A stretch of DNA of 64,000 nt from Candidatus Gastranaerophilales bacterium (GCA_944326915.1 CALVFT010000003.1:62001-126000), one strand, 5' to 3'; positions 36,798 to 45,672 are shown, numbered from the stretch's first letter. Translations and numbers: made by a program. Notes: a model not told the origin generated them from the letters alone.

Positions 36798-38171
36798 ATG
36801 AGAATTACGTCTGTAGTAACAAATCTTTTTCAACCTAAATTTAATGTCCCTACTAACTTAAACAATAGGTCTGTTCAGAATAATAATCTGACATATCCTA
36901 ATGATGTATTTGTAAAAAATAACTGCCAAAACTTTGAAGGTGCTAAATTACAGAAATCTACTTTTCGAAATGTTGCAGCTAATGCACACTTAGGTTGCGT
37001 ATATTGCGGACGCCATATGTTTACAAATAAGGAAAAAGACATTCTTAGTAAATCTCTAAAAGATGTTCCTGCTAAAGCATTTACAACAATAATGGGGGAT
37101 TTTTTAAGCTATTTTGATGACATGGGAATAACTTTGTTAAACAAACTTGATGAAGTGGCAACAAATTACCCTCAAGCAAAACTTCGAGAAGTACTACAAG
37201 TTGTTACTCCTGGAGCAGAAGATCGCCTAGTAAATAGACAAAAAGAAATATTTAAAGAGATACTTGATTTAAAAACTCTACTTCCAGAACAACAACAAAA
37301 AGAACTAAAGACTTTAATCGGTGCATCTATTAGTTCTGTAGATGGAGAACCTTTCCTGATGGAATTCAGCGGCAAGGAATATAGCTATAGGATCAAACGC
37401 CTTGCATCAACTATGAACAATACTAAAGATGCCGAATTTATGACGAATATGGCATCAATCCTTTCACATCCGATATTCAAAACAGATACACCGCTGACTC
37501 CTAAAATTATTGCACAGGTTGCAAAATTAACAAAAACCCCAAGACTAAACATCAGACCAACTACAGAAAATGCAAAAGAAAAAATTCAATTACACATTAT
37601 CAATAAGATAAAACAAATTGGTGAAAGAGATAAAAATACCAATATCGTAAACCTATGTAATATTTCAATGCAAAGAATTGCTAATATCCCAGTAAATTCA
37701 AATTTTAGTAATAAAGCATTCATTTACAAACTTCAAAACATACTTGAAGGAAACGTAAATCAAGCAACAATAGAAGTCTTTGCAAATGTATATAAAAAGC
37801 TACCAAAATCAAGTAACAGTATAGATGCCTTTGTTATAAAAAACAAAACTGCAACAAATCAAGCTATAATAAACAATTTTCTTGACAGCTATACTGTAAC
37901 AATAGAGCATATAATCCCATCAAGCAAAGGTGGAGAAAATAATATAAAAAATTGGGCACTTGCTTGTAAAAAATGTAATGGACAACATGGAAGTGAAGAT
38001 ATAAAAACAGACTACCCATTTAGTAGAACAGCTCCTCAAAAATACTTTAATACAATAATCCAAGATTGTAACGAAAATGACCTTTTTACTCCTGATGAAG
38101 TTAAAGGTATGGCAAAGAATTTTGAAACTACAACTGGAATTAAAATAGATTTATCAGAACTAAAAGAATAA
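36798..38171 (+). CDS. Split-HNH protein B with F-E-G motif
   Basis: 457 residues. A disordered Asn-rich N-terminus contains QNFEGAKL (F46-E47-G48). Then GCVYCGRHMF provides CxxC at C67/C70; the HNH core arrives only at H371 (TIEHIIPSSKGGENNIKN) and ACKKCNGQH (C390, C393). The intervening 300 residues are helical. The stretch before the HNH (FSNKAFIYKLQNILEG, then KLPKSSNSIDAFVIKN) matches the equivalent FSRRIFISKIKHILKN and RLPRSSDEVCAFVVKN in protein A, proving common descent. No Shine-Dalgarno sequence is seen. Function unknown. Confidence 0.77.
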   Translation: MRITSVVTNLFQPKFNVPTNLNNRSVQNNNLTYPNDVFVKNNCQNFEGAKLQKSTFRNVAANAHLGCVYCGRHMFTNKEKDILSKSLKDVPAKAFTTIMGDFLSYFDDMGITLLNKLDEVATNYPQAKLREVLQVVTPGAEDRLVNRQKEIFKEILDLKTLLPEQQQKELKTLIGASISSVDGEPFLMEFSGKEYSYRIKRLASTMNNTKDAEFMTNMASILSHPIFKTDTPLTPKIIAQVAKLTKTPRLNIRPTTENAKEKIQLHIINKIKQIGERDKNTNIVNLCNISMQRIANIPVNSNFSNKAFIYKLQNILEGNVNQATIEVFANVYKKLPKSSNSIDAFVIKNKTATNQAIINNFLDSYTVTIEHIIPSSKGGENNIKNWALACKKCNGQHGSEDIKTDYPFSRTAPQKYFNTIIQDCNENDLFTPDEVKGMAKNFETTTGIKIDLSELKE

Positions 38172-38275
38172 AAAATATTAACTTCTGTAAACATTTAATT
38201 ATAAAATATTAAACTTTTTATCCCAAATTACCGATTAAGTAAATGTACTTAGTAAAAATAGGGATTTTAGTTACG

Positions 38276-38572
38276 ATGACGGAAACAGGAGCTTCATTTA
38301 ACAGACCATATAAACCTTTCGGAATGAATGTAAAAGTGCCTGAAATCGGTGAGCACACAATGAAACTTGCCGGTAATACACTGGAAAATATAATTAAAAG
38401 TCCGACAGAACCATTATTCAATTTCTTAGAAGAAAATGAAAATGTCTTCAACGGCGATATCAACTTCCAAATTAATAAACTGTATGCAGAAAGTTTCACA
38501 ATTGGCTCTGCTATGCGTATGGAAGATGAAAAAATGAATGGAATGCCGCCTTCATTTGATATGCATTTTTAA
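38276..38572 (+). CDS. Small unknown protein (98 aa)
   Basis: Polar 98-residue protein beginning MTETGASFNRPYKPFG and ending with a Met-rich stretch (MRMEDEKMNGMPPSFDMHF). No domain recognised. Start chosen at 38276 with GGGA about 12 bases upstream; an in-frame ATG at 38243 would add 11 residues and has no ribosome site. A clean terminator follows, which supports a real transcript. Confidence 0.6.
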   Translation: MTETGASFNRPYKPFGMNVKVPEIGEHTMKLAGNTLENIIKSPTEPLFNFLEENENVFNGDINFQINKLYAESFTIGSAMRMEDEKMNGMPPSFDMHF

Positions 38573-38595
38573 ACAAAACAGTCTATATAAACTAG

Positions 38596-38619
38596 AAAAG
38601 CCCCTAAAGGGCTTTTTTT
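38596..38619 (+). terminator. Rho-independent terminator
   Basis: AAAAGCCC/GGGC stem with loop CTAAA and a run of seven T bases. Confidence 0.88.
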
Positions 38620-38677
38620 AATGTTCATTTAAATACATAAAAAGATTCTAAAGCTATAAAAATTATCTTGTTTGCGG

Positions 38678-38729
38678 TATAATTAAGAAGAACAAAAGAA
38701 GTGTATAACTAAAACGCACAGGAAGTGCG
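38678..38729 (+). promoter_or_regulatory. pnp promoter -10 box and leader hairpin
   Basis: TATAAT at 38678-38683 with no clear -35 box, then a small perfect hairpin CGCAC-AGGAA-GTGCG at 38715-38729, 17 bases before the pnp ATG. pnp leaders in enterobacteria carry a processed stem used for autoregulation; this may be a simpler analogue. Confidence 0.45.
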
Positions 38730-38746
38730 AGAAAGAAAAGGTAATT

Positions 38747-40891
38747 ATGATACCGGAAACAAAAAAATTTGAAATTGAAATCGGTGGAAAAACTGTTACC
38801 GTAGAAACAGGTAAATACGCTCAATCTACAAATGGCTCTGTAACAGTAAGATGTGGCGATACTATGTTATTTGTTCACTGCTGCGTATCAAAAGAACCAA
38901 GAGTAGGGATTGACTTTTTCCCACTATTAATTGATTACGAAGAAAGAATGTCTTCAATCGGAAGAATTCCTGGCGGATATAACCGTTCAGAAGGTAAAGC
39001 AAGTGACAAAGCAATCCTTATTTCAAGATTGATAGACAGACCTATAAGACCACTATTCCCTAAAGGATATAGAAACGATATTCAAATCGTAGCTCAATTA
39101 TTCAGCTATGATCAACAAAACCAACCTGACACGCTTGCAATGTTAGGAGCATCTTGTGCATTAATGCTTTCAGGTGCGCCATTTGAAGGTCCTATCGGTG
39201 CAGTAAGAGTTTCAAGAGATGAAAATGGTAACATGATTGCGAACCCTACACACCAACAAGCAGATAAATCAGATCTTGATATCGTTGTAGCTGGTACTCA
39301 TGATTCAGTAATTATGGTTGAAGCTGGATGTAAATTCGTAACAGAAGACGACATTATGGCTGCTGTAGAATTTGCACAAGTTGAAATCAAAAAACAATGT
39401 GAAGCTCAAGAAGCATTTGCAAAAGAATGCGGAGTAGAAAAAGAAGTATTTGTAAACCCTTACGATACAACAGCTATTAAAAACATAATAAATGAAACAG
39501 CTCATGATATGATTTTTGATGCATATCATAATTTTGATAGAAAATACAGACAAGAAAAACTTGAAGAAGCTAAAAAACTTGTCAAAGAAAAAATCGATGC
39601 ACTTCCTGATGATGACTACAGCAAAAAAATAATGGAAGAAACAGGCATTGACTTTGTTGCAGAAGAATTCAAAAATGCAGAAAAGAAAATTATGCGTACA
39701 ATGATTCTTGATGAAGGAGTAAGAGCTGACGGAAGAAAACCTCACGATGTACGTCCTATTTGGTGTGAAGTTGGAGTTATCCCAAGAGCACACGGTTCTG
39801 CAGTATTCACAAGAGGACAAACTCAAGTATTATCTGTAGCAACTCTTGCAGGCCCTGGAATGAAACAAGAGCTAGACGGAGTTGATCCTGAAACAGAAAA
39901 AACTTACATGCATAAATACATATTCCCTGGATTTTCTGTAGGGGAAGTAAAACCTTTAAGAGGACCAGGAAGAAGAGAAGTAGGACACGGCGCATTAGCA
40001 GAAAGAGCAAATGTTCCTGCGCTACCATCACAAGAAGAATTCGGATATACAATCCGTGTAACATCAGATGTATTAGAATCAAACGGTTCTACATCAATGG
40101 CATCAACTTGCGGTTCTTCTATGGCACTTATGAATGCAGGCGTTCCGGTAAAATGCATGATTGGTGGTGTTGCAATGGGTATGATTACAGAAGAAGGAAA
40201 AGAACCTGTTGTGCTAACCGATATACAAGGCATCGAAGACTTTTTAGGTGATATGGACTTTAAAGTAACCGGTAATGATACAGGTATTACTGCTTTGCAA
40301 ATGGATATGAAAGCAAAAGGTATTGCAAACGACACACTAAGAAGAGCTCTTCAACAAGCTAAAGAAGGAAGATTGCATATTCTTGGAGAAATGAGAAAAG
40401 CAATCACTGCTCCTGCAGATCACTTATCTCCATTTGCACCAAGCATTACAACAATGACAATCCCTTCAGAAGATATCGGAACAGTAATCGGACCTGGCGG
40501 AAAACAAATTAGAGCAATTATTGACGCATCAGGTGCTGAAATAGATATCCAAGATTCTGGCGTAGTAACTATCACATCTAACGACCAAGAAGGTGCTGAA
40601 ATTGCAAAAAGAATGATTAAAGAATTAACATTCAAAGCACAAGAAGGAATGGTCCTAAAAGGAAAAGTTGTTAGAATTATTCCAATAGGTGCTTTTGTAG
40701 AATTAGCTCCGGGCAAAGATGGTATGGTACACATATCACAAGTTTGCAAGGAAAGAATTGATGCGATAGAACCACACCTACATATCGGAGATGAAGTAAT
40801 AGTTAAAGTTATAAAAATCGATGATAAAGGTAGAGTAAATCTAACTATCAAAGGTGTTACTGAAGAAGAAAAAGCACAATTAAATAATTAA
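38747..40891 (+). CDS. pnp: Polyribonucleotide nucleotidyltransferase (PNPase)
   Basis: 714-residue phosphorolytic exoribonuclease. Two RNase PH-like domains (about 1-230 and 310-545) flank a helical linker; the second carries IPRAHGSAVFTRGQTQ and the catalytic VTGNDTGITALQMDMK. A KH domain (IGPGGKQIRAIIDASGAEID) and S1 domain (GMVHISQVCKERID) complete the protein. Length and order are canonical. Starts ATG after AAAAGG. Confidence 0.97.
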   Translation: MIPETKKFEIEIGGKTVTVETGKYAQSTNGSVTVRCGDTMLFVHCCVSKEPRVGIDFFPLLIDYEERMSSIGRIPGGYNRSEGKASDKAILISRLIDRPIRPLFPKGYRNDIQIVAQLFSYDQQNQPDTLAMLGASCALMLSGAPFEGPIGAVRVSRDENGNMIANPTHQQADKSDLDIVVAGTHDSVIMVEAGCKFVTEDDIMAAVEFAQVEIKKQCEAQEAFAKECGVEKEVFVNPYDTTAIKNIINETAHDMIFDAYHNFDRKYRQEKLEEAKKLVKEKIDALPDDDYSKKIMEETGIDFVAEEFKNAEKKIMRTMILDEGVRADGRKPHDVRPIWCEVGVIPRAHGSAVFTRGQTQVLSVATLAGPGMKQELDGVDPETEKTYMHKYIFPGFSVGEVKPLRGPGRREVGHGALAERANVPALPSQEEFGYTIRVTSDVLESNGSTSMASTCGSSMALMNAGVPVKCMIGGVAMGMITEEGKEPVVLTDIQGIEDFLGDMDFKVTGNDTGITALQMDMKAKGIANDTLRRALQQAKEGRLHILGEMRKAITAPADHLSPFAPSITTMTIPSEDIGTVIGPGGKQIRAIIDASGAEIDIQDSGVVTITSNDQEGAEIAKRMIKELTFKAQEGMVLKGKVVRIIPIGAFVELAPGKDGMVHISQVCKERIDAIEPHLHIGDEVIVKVIKIDDKGRVNLTIKGVTEEEKAQLNN

Positions 40892-40923
40892 TAGTCAATT
40901 AAATATTTAGTAATAAAATTTAC

Positions 40924-40963
40924 AGAAGAACAGAGTTTAAAATCAAATCTGTTCTTCTTTTTT
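40924..40963 (+). terminator. Rho-independent terminator of pnp
   Basis: 11-bp stem AGAAGAACAGA/TCTGTTCTTCT around a 13-base loop, then TTTTT. Confidence 0.88.
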
Positions 40964-41017
40964 GGATGTAACAATTTTTTTTTTGTGCTAAGCTAAAGGC
41001 AATTGGAGGGAGACAAA

Positions 41018-42064
41018 ATGTGCGATATTATCACGATAGGAAGTGCTACAATGGATGTATTCGTTGAAAGTGACGATGCTAACATTGTGTCAGTTTATAC
41101 AAAGAATAAAAAATCTGAATTTATGAGTTATCCATACGGAGCAAAAGTAGAAATTACGGATTTTGCATCAAAAGTAGGAGGCGGAGGAGTTAATACTGCT
41201 GTAAACTTTGCCAATCTTGGATATAACACAAGCGCTATTTTTAAAATAGGAGATGACATATATTCTGATGGGGTTATGGAATCATTTAAAAATAAAAATG
41301 TAGACTTATCCAATATTATTCAAGATCCAAGTATTAGTACTGGATTCTCTATAATTCTTGTTAGTTTCCAAGGAGACAGAACAGTGCTTGCTCATCGTGG
41401 AGCAAATGCAATGATAAAAAAATCAGATATAAATTTTGATGCAATCAAAAATTCAAAATTACTATACATAGCTCCTCTAAATGGAGATAGTACTAAAGTG
41501 CTTGATGATATTGCAACTTTTGCAAGAGAAAATAATGTATTTGTATGCTTTAATGCAGGATCATCCAGTATCAAAAAAGGATTTAACTACCTTAAAAAAA
41601 TTCTTGAAAACGCTAATATTGTTGTAATGAATAAAGAAGAAGCATCTCTTGCAACTAAAATACAAGTCAGACCTGATACAAGGGATGAAAAATATTCAGA
41701 TAAACTTATTCACCCTGATGTAAAAGAAATGTTCGAAAAGTTAAAAGTCAGAGATTACCAAATCATTGTAATCACAGATGGTGGTCATGGTGCATATGCA
41801 TATGATGGAAAAGATTACTATTATTGTCCTGTATTTGATAGTCCTGTAGTTTCAACACTTGGCGCTGGAGATGCCTTTGCATCAACTTTTTGTGTCGCTC
41901 TTGACAGAACAAATAAAGATATAGGTAAAGCACTTATGTATGCTTCAGTCAATTCTGCTGGTGTTGTGTCAGAATTTGGTGCAACACAAGGGCTTTTAAC
42001 CTTTGAAGAAATAGAAAAAAGACTTGCACAAAATCCAGACTACACATACAAAATTGAAAAATAG
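41018..42064 (+). CDS. PfkB/ribokinase family carbohydrate kinase
   Basis: 348 residues. N-terminal IITIGSATMDVFVES and KVGGGGVNTAVNFANLG bind the sugar; the C-terminal STLGAGDAFASTFCVAL holds the anion hole and catalytic Asp of GAGD. Substrate cannot be told (ribose, fructose, adenosine-type nucleoside or tagatose-6-P are options). Start is ATG 41018, with GGAGGGAG seven bases upstream; an upstream in-frame TTG would cover this site. Confidence 0.9.
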   Translation: MCDIITIGSATMDVFVESDDANIVSVYTKNKKSEFMSYPYGAKVEITDFASKVGGGGVNTAVNFANLGYNTSAIFKIGDDIYSDGVMESFKNKNVDLSNIIQDPSISTGFSIILVSFQGDRTVLAHRGANAMIKKSDINFDAIKNSKLLYIAPLNGDSTKVLDDIATFARENNVFVCFNAGSSSIKKGFNYLKKILENANIVVMNKEEASLATKIQVRPDTRDEKYSDKLIHPDVKEMFEKLKVRDYQIIVITDGGHGAYAYDGKDYYYCPVFDSPVVSTLGAGDAFASTFCVALDRTNKDIGKALMYASVNSAGVVSEFGATQGLLTFEEIEKRLAQNPDYTYKIEK

Positions 42065-42086
42065 ATCATACTCAATATTTACGAAT

Positions 42087-42121
42087 AAAAGACTTGTAGT
42101 AAAACCTACTTCAAGTCTTTT
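42087..42121. terminator. Bidirectional terminator overlapping the acetyltransferase stop
   Basis: AAAAGACTTG/CAAGTCTTTT stem (plus inner TAG/CTA) flanked by A- and T-rich ends. The minus gene's last codons (Lys-Asp-Leu-Lys-stop) form one arm. Confidence 0.82.
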
Positions 42122-42663
42122 ATTATTTTACAAGGATTCCCAACTGCAAGGACATTTGAAGGAATATCTTTTGAAACAACACTTGAAGCACCAATTACAG
42201 AATTTTCACCAATCTTTACTCCTGGCAAAACCGTAACATTTCCACCTATCCATACATTATTTCCAATCACAATTGATTTTGATTCCTCTAACCCAAATTT
42301 TCTCAACTCAGGCTCTAGAGGATGACTTGTAGTATAAAAAGAACAATTAGGACCTACAAGAACATCATCTCCAAAAATAACTTTTCCCGAATCCAAAATC
42401 AAAAGATTATGGTTTGCATAAAAATTCTCTCCAACTGAAATATTACACCCGTAATCGCACATAAAAGGTTGTTCGATAAGAAATAACGACTTTGTTTTCC
42501 CTAAAATTTTACGTAATAACTCTATTCTGAGACCTACCATATTAGGAGATATCGAATTATATTTGTAACACAAAGCCTTACAAGCAACACGCTTAAAAAA
42601 TAAGCTTTTATCATCAGTAGAAGATCTATAATTTGTTTTTTTACTATCTAAATTTTCTTTCAT
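42106..42663 (-). CDS. Maltose/galactoside O-acetyltransferase-type hexapeptide protein
   Basis: 185-residue left-handed beta-helix acetyltransferase. The N-terminal helical part (KRVACKALCYKYNSISP) leads to hexapeptide turns (VIFGDDVLVGPNCSFYTTSH with the catalytic His, then VIGNNVWIGGNVTVLPGVKI and VIGASSVVSKDIPSN). It uses acetyl-CoA to modify a sugar or similar acceptor hydroxyl. Alone on the minus strand between plus-strand genes. Confidence 0.9.
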   Translation of the reverse strand: MKENLDSKKTNYRSSTDDKSLFFKRVACKALCYKYNSISPNMVGLRIELLRKILGKTKSLFLIEQPFMCDYGCNISVGENFYANHNLLILDSGKVIFGDDVLVGPNCSFYTTSHPLEPELRKFGLEESKSIVIGNNVWIGGNVTVLPGVKIGENSVIGASSVVSKDIPSNVLAVGNPCKIIKDLK

Positions 42664-42791
42664 ATTAATAAATTAAACATCCTATACAGCTTCAATTATG
42701 CATACTTAAAAAAAAAATACCTCATCGAAAACTAGAATCCACATTACCAACTATAATCTTGTGAAAAATTATATAACATTCCTTAAAAAGC

Positions 42792-42821
42792 TTGCCTATA
42801 TATAAAAATTTATTGTATAAT
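42792..42821 (+). promoter_or_regulatory. Promoter of the nfnA-like/etf operon
   Basis: TTGCCT at 42792-42797, 18-base spacer, TATAAT at 42816-42821; AAGGAG at 42835-42840 then serves the ATG at 42847. Confidence 0.65.
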
Positions 42822-42846
42822 ACTAGCATATAAGAAGGAGACTAAT

Positions 42847-43695
42847 ATGGGTTATAAAATTTTATCTAAAAAAGAATTATGTCCAAATCAATATGAAATA
42901 ACAATTGATGCACCTTACGTTGTAAGAAACGCACAAGCTGGACAATTTATTATATTCAGAGCTAATGAAAACAGTGAAAGAGTACCTCTTACAATCGCTG
43001 ATGTAAATAAAGAAACCGGTGCTTTAACATTGGTATTTATGGCAGTAGGATACTCTACAAAGCAATTAGCTGCAAAAAATGTTGGTGATGAAATTGCTGA
43101 TATTGTAGGTCCACTAGGACAACCTACTCACATAAAAAAATACGGAACTGTAGTATGTTTAGCTGGTGGTTATGGAGCAGCTCCTTGCTATTTAATTGCA
43201 AAAGCATTTAAAGAAGCTGGCAACAAAGTTTACATGATTATGGGTGCAAGAAATAAAGACCTTATTTTCTGGCAAGATAAAATGAAAGATGCTTGCACAG
43301 AACTATTCATTACAACAGATGACGGCACATTAGGAGAACAAGGTTTTGTAACTCAAGTACTAGAAAGATTAATGGGGCAAGAAAAAATTGATTATGCAAT
43401 AGCCGTTGGACCTATGCCAATGATGAGAGCAGTGGCTAATTTAACTCGTGATAAAGGCATTTATACTGAAGCAAGTATGAACCCTATTATGGTAGACGGT
43501 ACAGGTATGTGTGGAGCTTGCCGAGTTACTGTAGGCGGTGAAACAAAATTTGCTTGCGTTGACGGACCTGACTTTGATGCTCATAAAATTGATTTTGATG
43601 AAGTAATCAATAGAACAAGAATATACAAAGATCAAGAAAGAAAACGCGATGAAAACTGTAATTTACTAAAACAAGCTGCAGCTATGAGTAAATAA
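42847..43695 (+). CDS. NfnA/SudB-type FAD/NAD-binding [2Fe-2S] reductase subunit
   Basis: 282 residues: a ferredoxin-reductase-like FAD domain (residues ~1-95, ERVPLTIADVNKETG), an NAD-binding domain (VVCLAGGYGAAPCYLIAKA, IMGARNKDLIFW) and a C-terminal cysteine cluster GTGMCGACRVTVGG...FACVDG for a [2Fe-2S] centre as in NfnA and PyrK. Its usual partner, the GltD-like large subunit (NfnB/SudA), is not adjacent; the gene is instead followed by a Cys-rich small protein and both ETF subunits, suggesting flavin-based electron transfer between NAD(P)H, ferredoxin and ETF. Confidence 0.88.
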   Translation: MGYKILSKKELCPNQYEITIDAPYVVRNAQAGQFIIFRANENSERVPLTIADVNKETGALTLVFMAVGYSTKQLAAKNVGDEIADIVGPLGQPTHIKKYGTVVCLAGGYGAAPCYLIAKAFKEAGNKVYMIMGARNKDLIFWQDKMKDACTELFITTDDGTLGEQGFVTQVLERLMGQEKIDYAIAVGPMPMMRAVANLTRDKGIYTEASMNPIMVDGTGMCGACRVTVGGETKFACVDGPDFDAHKIDFDEVINRTRIYKDQERKRDENCNLLKQAAAMSK

Positions 43696-43709
43696 AGGAG
43701 AAAAAAATA

Positions 43710-43892
43710 ATGGCAAAAGATATACCATACTGTCCACTAATGAGTGCAGGTTCAGAAATCGATAAAGTGTGTACTTTAGAAAGTTGTGCTTGGTACTTGC
43801 CTAGTGTAAAAAAATGCTCTATGTATATGCTTGCATATAATGCATTGCTAGAAACAAATGCAAGACAAAGAGCTGCAAGCCATTCAAGGTAG
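43710..43892 (+). CDS. Small four-cysteine protein between NfnA-like and ETF genes
   Basis: 60 residues with YCPLMSAG, VCTLESCAWYLP and KKCSMYML, i.e. four cysteines in the C-(n)-C-x4-C-AWY-(n)-C pattern seen in many tiny metal or Fe-S binding proteins. AAAGGAG precedes the ATG, and it lies 14 bases after one gene and 3 before the next, so it is surely in the operon. Role unknown; perhaps an electron carrier or assembly factor. Confidence 0.78.
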   Translation: MAKDIPYCPLMSAGSEIDKVCTLESCAWYLPSVKKCSMYMLAYNALLETNARQRAASHSR

Positions 43893-43895
43893 AAA

Positions 43896-44681
43896 ATGAA
43901 AATTCTTGTATGTATAAAACAAGTTCCTGATACTACTGATATCAAATGGACAGAAAATAATACAATTCAAAGGGAAGGTGTCGAAAGTGTCATCAACCCT
44001 TTTGATGTATATGCATTAGAATTTGCTTTAAATATCAAAAAGCAATGTAATAATGTGCACATAACAGCAATAACCATGGGTCCACCTCAAGCTGATGAAA
44101 TGCTAAGAAAAGCTATAGCAGTGGGATGTGACGAAGGGATATTACTATCTGATAAAAAATTTGCTGGAGCTGACACTTATGCAACATCAAAAACAATTTC
44201 ACAGGCTATAAAGAAATTCTCACCTGATTTTGATCTTATAATTTGCGGACAATTTGCCGTAGATGGTGATACAGCACAAACTGGGCCAAGTATTGCGAGC
44301 AAACTTGATATTCCTCAAGTAACCTATGTTAAATCTATAGAAAATTGTGATGAAGAATCAATTACGGTAAAAAAAGAAAGTGATTATGGTATAGAAGTTC
44401 TAAAAATAAAATTTCCTGCACTTGTATGTGTGCTACAGCAAGATAATGAGCCAACTAGACCTCTCATTAACGGTATAATAAAAGCACAAAAAGCATCTAT
44501 TAAAACTTTAAATATGTCAGACATCGAACTAAATAGCGACGATGTTGGAATAAAAGGTTCTCCAACTTACGTGAGCAAAGCATTTAGAGCTCCAAACAAA
44601 CGTTCTGAAAAATTCATCTGCGCAAACTGCAATGAATTATTTGAAAAAATATGTGAATGCGGAGTCTTGAATAATGAATAA
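43896..44681 (+). CDS. etfB: Electron transfer flavoprotein beta subunit
   Basis: 261 residues. CIKQVPDTTDIKWTENN and INPFDVYALEFAL at the start, CGQFAVDGDTAQTGPSIA in the middle, are the FixA/EtfB signatures. The C-terminal extension ICANCNELFEKICECG carries CxxC-x7-CxC, which is unusual for EtfB and may bind metal or Fe-S. It overlaps etfA by eight bases. No acyl-CoA dehydrogenase is nearby. Confidence 0.94.
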   Translation: MKILVCIKQVPDTTDIKWTENNTIQREGVESVINPFDVYALEFALNIKKQCNNVHITAITMGPPQADEMLRKAIAVGCDEGILLSDKKFAGADTYATSKTISQAIKKFSPDFDLIICGQFAVDGDTAQTGPSIASKLDIPQVTYVKSIENCDEESITVKKESDYGIEVLKIKFPALVCVLQQDNEPTRPLINGIIKAQKASIKTLNMSDIELNSDDVGIKGSPTYVSKAFRAPNKRSEKFICANCNELFEKICECGVLNNE

Positions 44682-45672
44682 AAATATTATTTTGATATAT
44701 GCAGAAATAACACCTGATTTATATATCCATACAGTAGTATTCGAACTTATACAAAAAGCTATTGAACTTTCAAAATCTCTTGAAAATCCATCAATAGAAT
44801 TGATTATGCTGACACCACAGGGCATAATCAATGAATATAAAGAAGCCATTGAAAATAATGGAATAGATAAAGTTTATGTGCTTGAAAACGAAAATTTCAG
44901 ACACTACTCAACAGAATACTATTCAAAAGCAATAATTCCAATAATAGAAGAAATACAACCTGAAATATTTTTACTTGGAGCAACTAATCAAGGAAGAGAC
45001 CTCGCACCGAGAATATCTTCTTCTCTACACACAGGTCTTACTGCAGATTGTATTGAATTACAAATAAATGAAAAAGGTCTCTTAGCTGCTACAAGACCTA
45101 CATTTGGCGGTCAGCTAATGGCAACAATCCTTTGTAAAAATAAGCCCCAAATGGCAACAGTAAGACCAAAAGTTTTCAAGCCACTAGCGAATATAATAAA
45201 AAAAGAGACTCAATACATTTATAAAGAAGTAAATCTTAGCTCTATTAATCCACAAATAGAACTGATAGATATAATAAAAAAATCACAAACAAACATAAAT
45301 GACCTAGACAGCTCAGATATAATTGTTGCAGGTGGTAAAGGAATGAAATCTAAAGAAGGTTTCGAGCTTTTAAAAGAATTTGCCCAGGCAATCGGAGGAA
45401 CTGTAGGAGCTAGCAGAGGTGCAGTAGATATAGGGATTGCCCCTCAAGAAATTCAAATAGGCCAAACAGGGAAAACAGTATCTCCAAAACTCTATATAGC
45501 ATGTGGAATTTCAGGTGCTATTCAACATATAGTAGGTATGAACAATTCTGATAAAGTGATAGTAATAAACTCTGATTCCAACGCTCCAATATTTGATAAT
45601 TGTGATTACGGTATAGTTGGAGATGCATTTGATATTATACCTAAACTAACTAATCTTATAAAACAAAAATAA
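44674..45672 (+). CDS. etfA: Electron transfer flavoprotein alpha subunit
   Basis: 332 residues. N-terminal nucleotide-binding-like domain, then the FAD-binding C-terminal domain with GGTVGASRGAVDIGI, IQIGQTGKTVSPKLYIACG and SGAIQHIVGM. No N-terminal ferredoxin domain is fused. Together with EtfB, the NfnA-like protein and the small Cys protein it forms a four-gene electron-transfer operon. The dehydrogenase it serves is not in view. Confidence 0.95.
   Translation: MNKNIILIYAEITPDLYIHTVVFELIQKAIELSKSLENPSIELIMLTPQGIINEYKEAIENNGIDKVYVLENENFRHYSTEYYSKAIIPIIEEIQPEIFLLGATNQGRDLAPRISSSLHTGLTADCIELQINEKGLLAATRPTFGGQLMATILCKNKPQMATVRPKVFKPLANIIKKETQYIYKEVNLSSINPQIELIDIIKKSQTNINDLDSSDIIVAGGKGMKSKEGFELLKEFAQAIGGTVGASRGAVDIGIAPQEIQIGQTGKTVSPKLYIACGISGAIQHIVGMNNSDKVIVINSDSNAPIFDNCDYGIVGDAFDIIPKLTNLIKQK

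Noticed and set aside
39305..39826. Long antisense open frame (173 codons) inside pnp
   Set aside because: It is Phe/Tyr/Cys-rich, as expected for the complement of Glu/Lys-rich coding sequence, and covers the conserved PNPase gene.
40420..40851. Antisense frame opposite the KH/S1 end of pnp
   Set aside because: A shadow of the strongly conserved sense frame with no ribosome site or family match.
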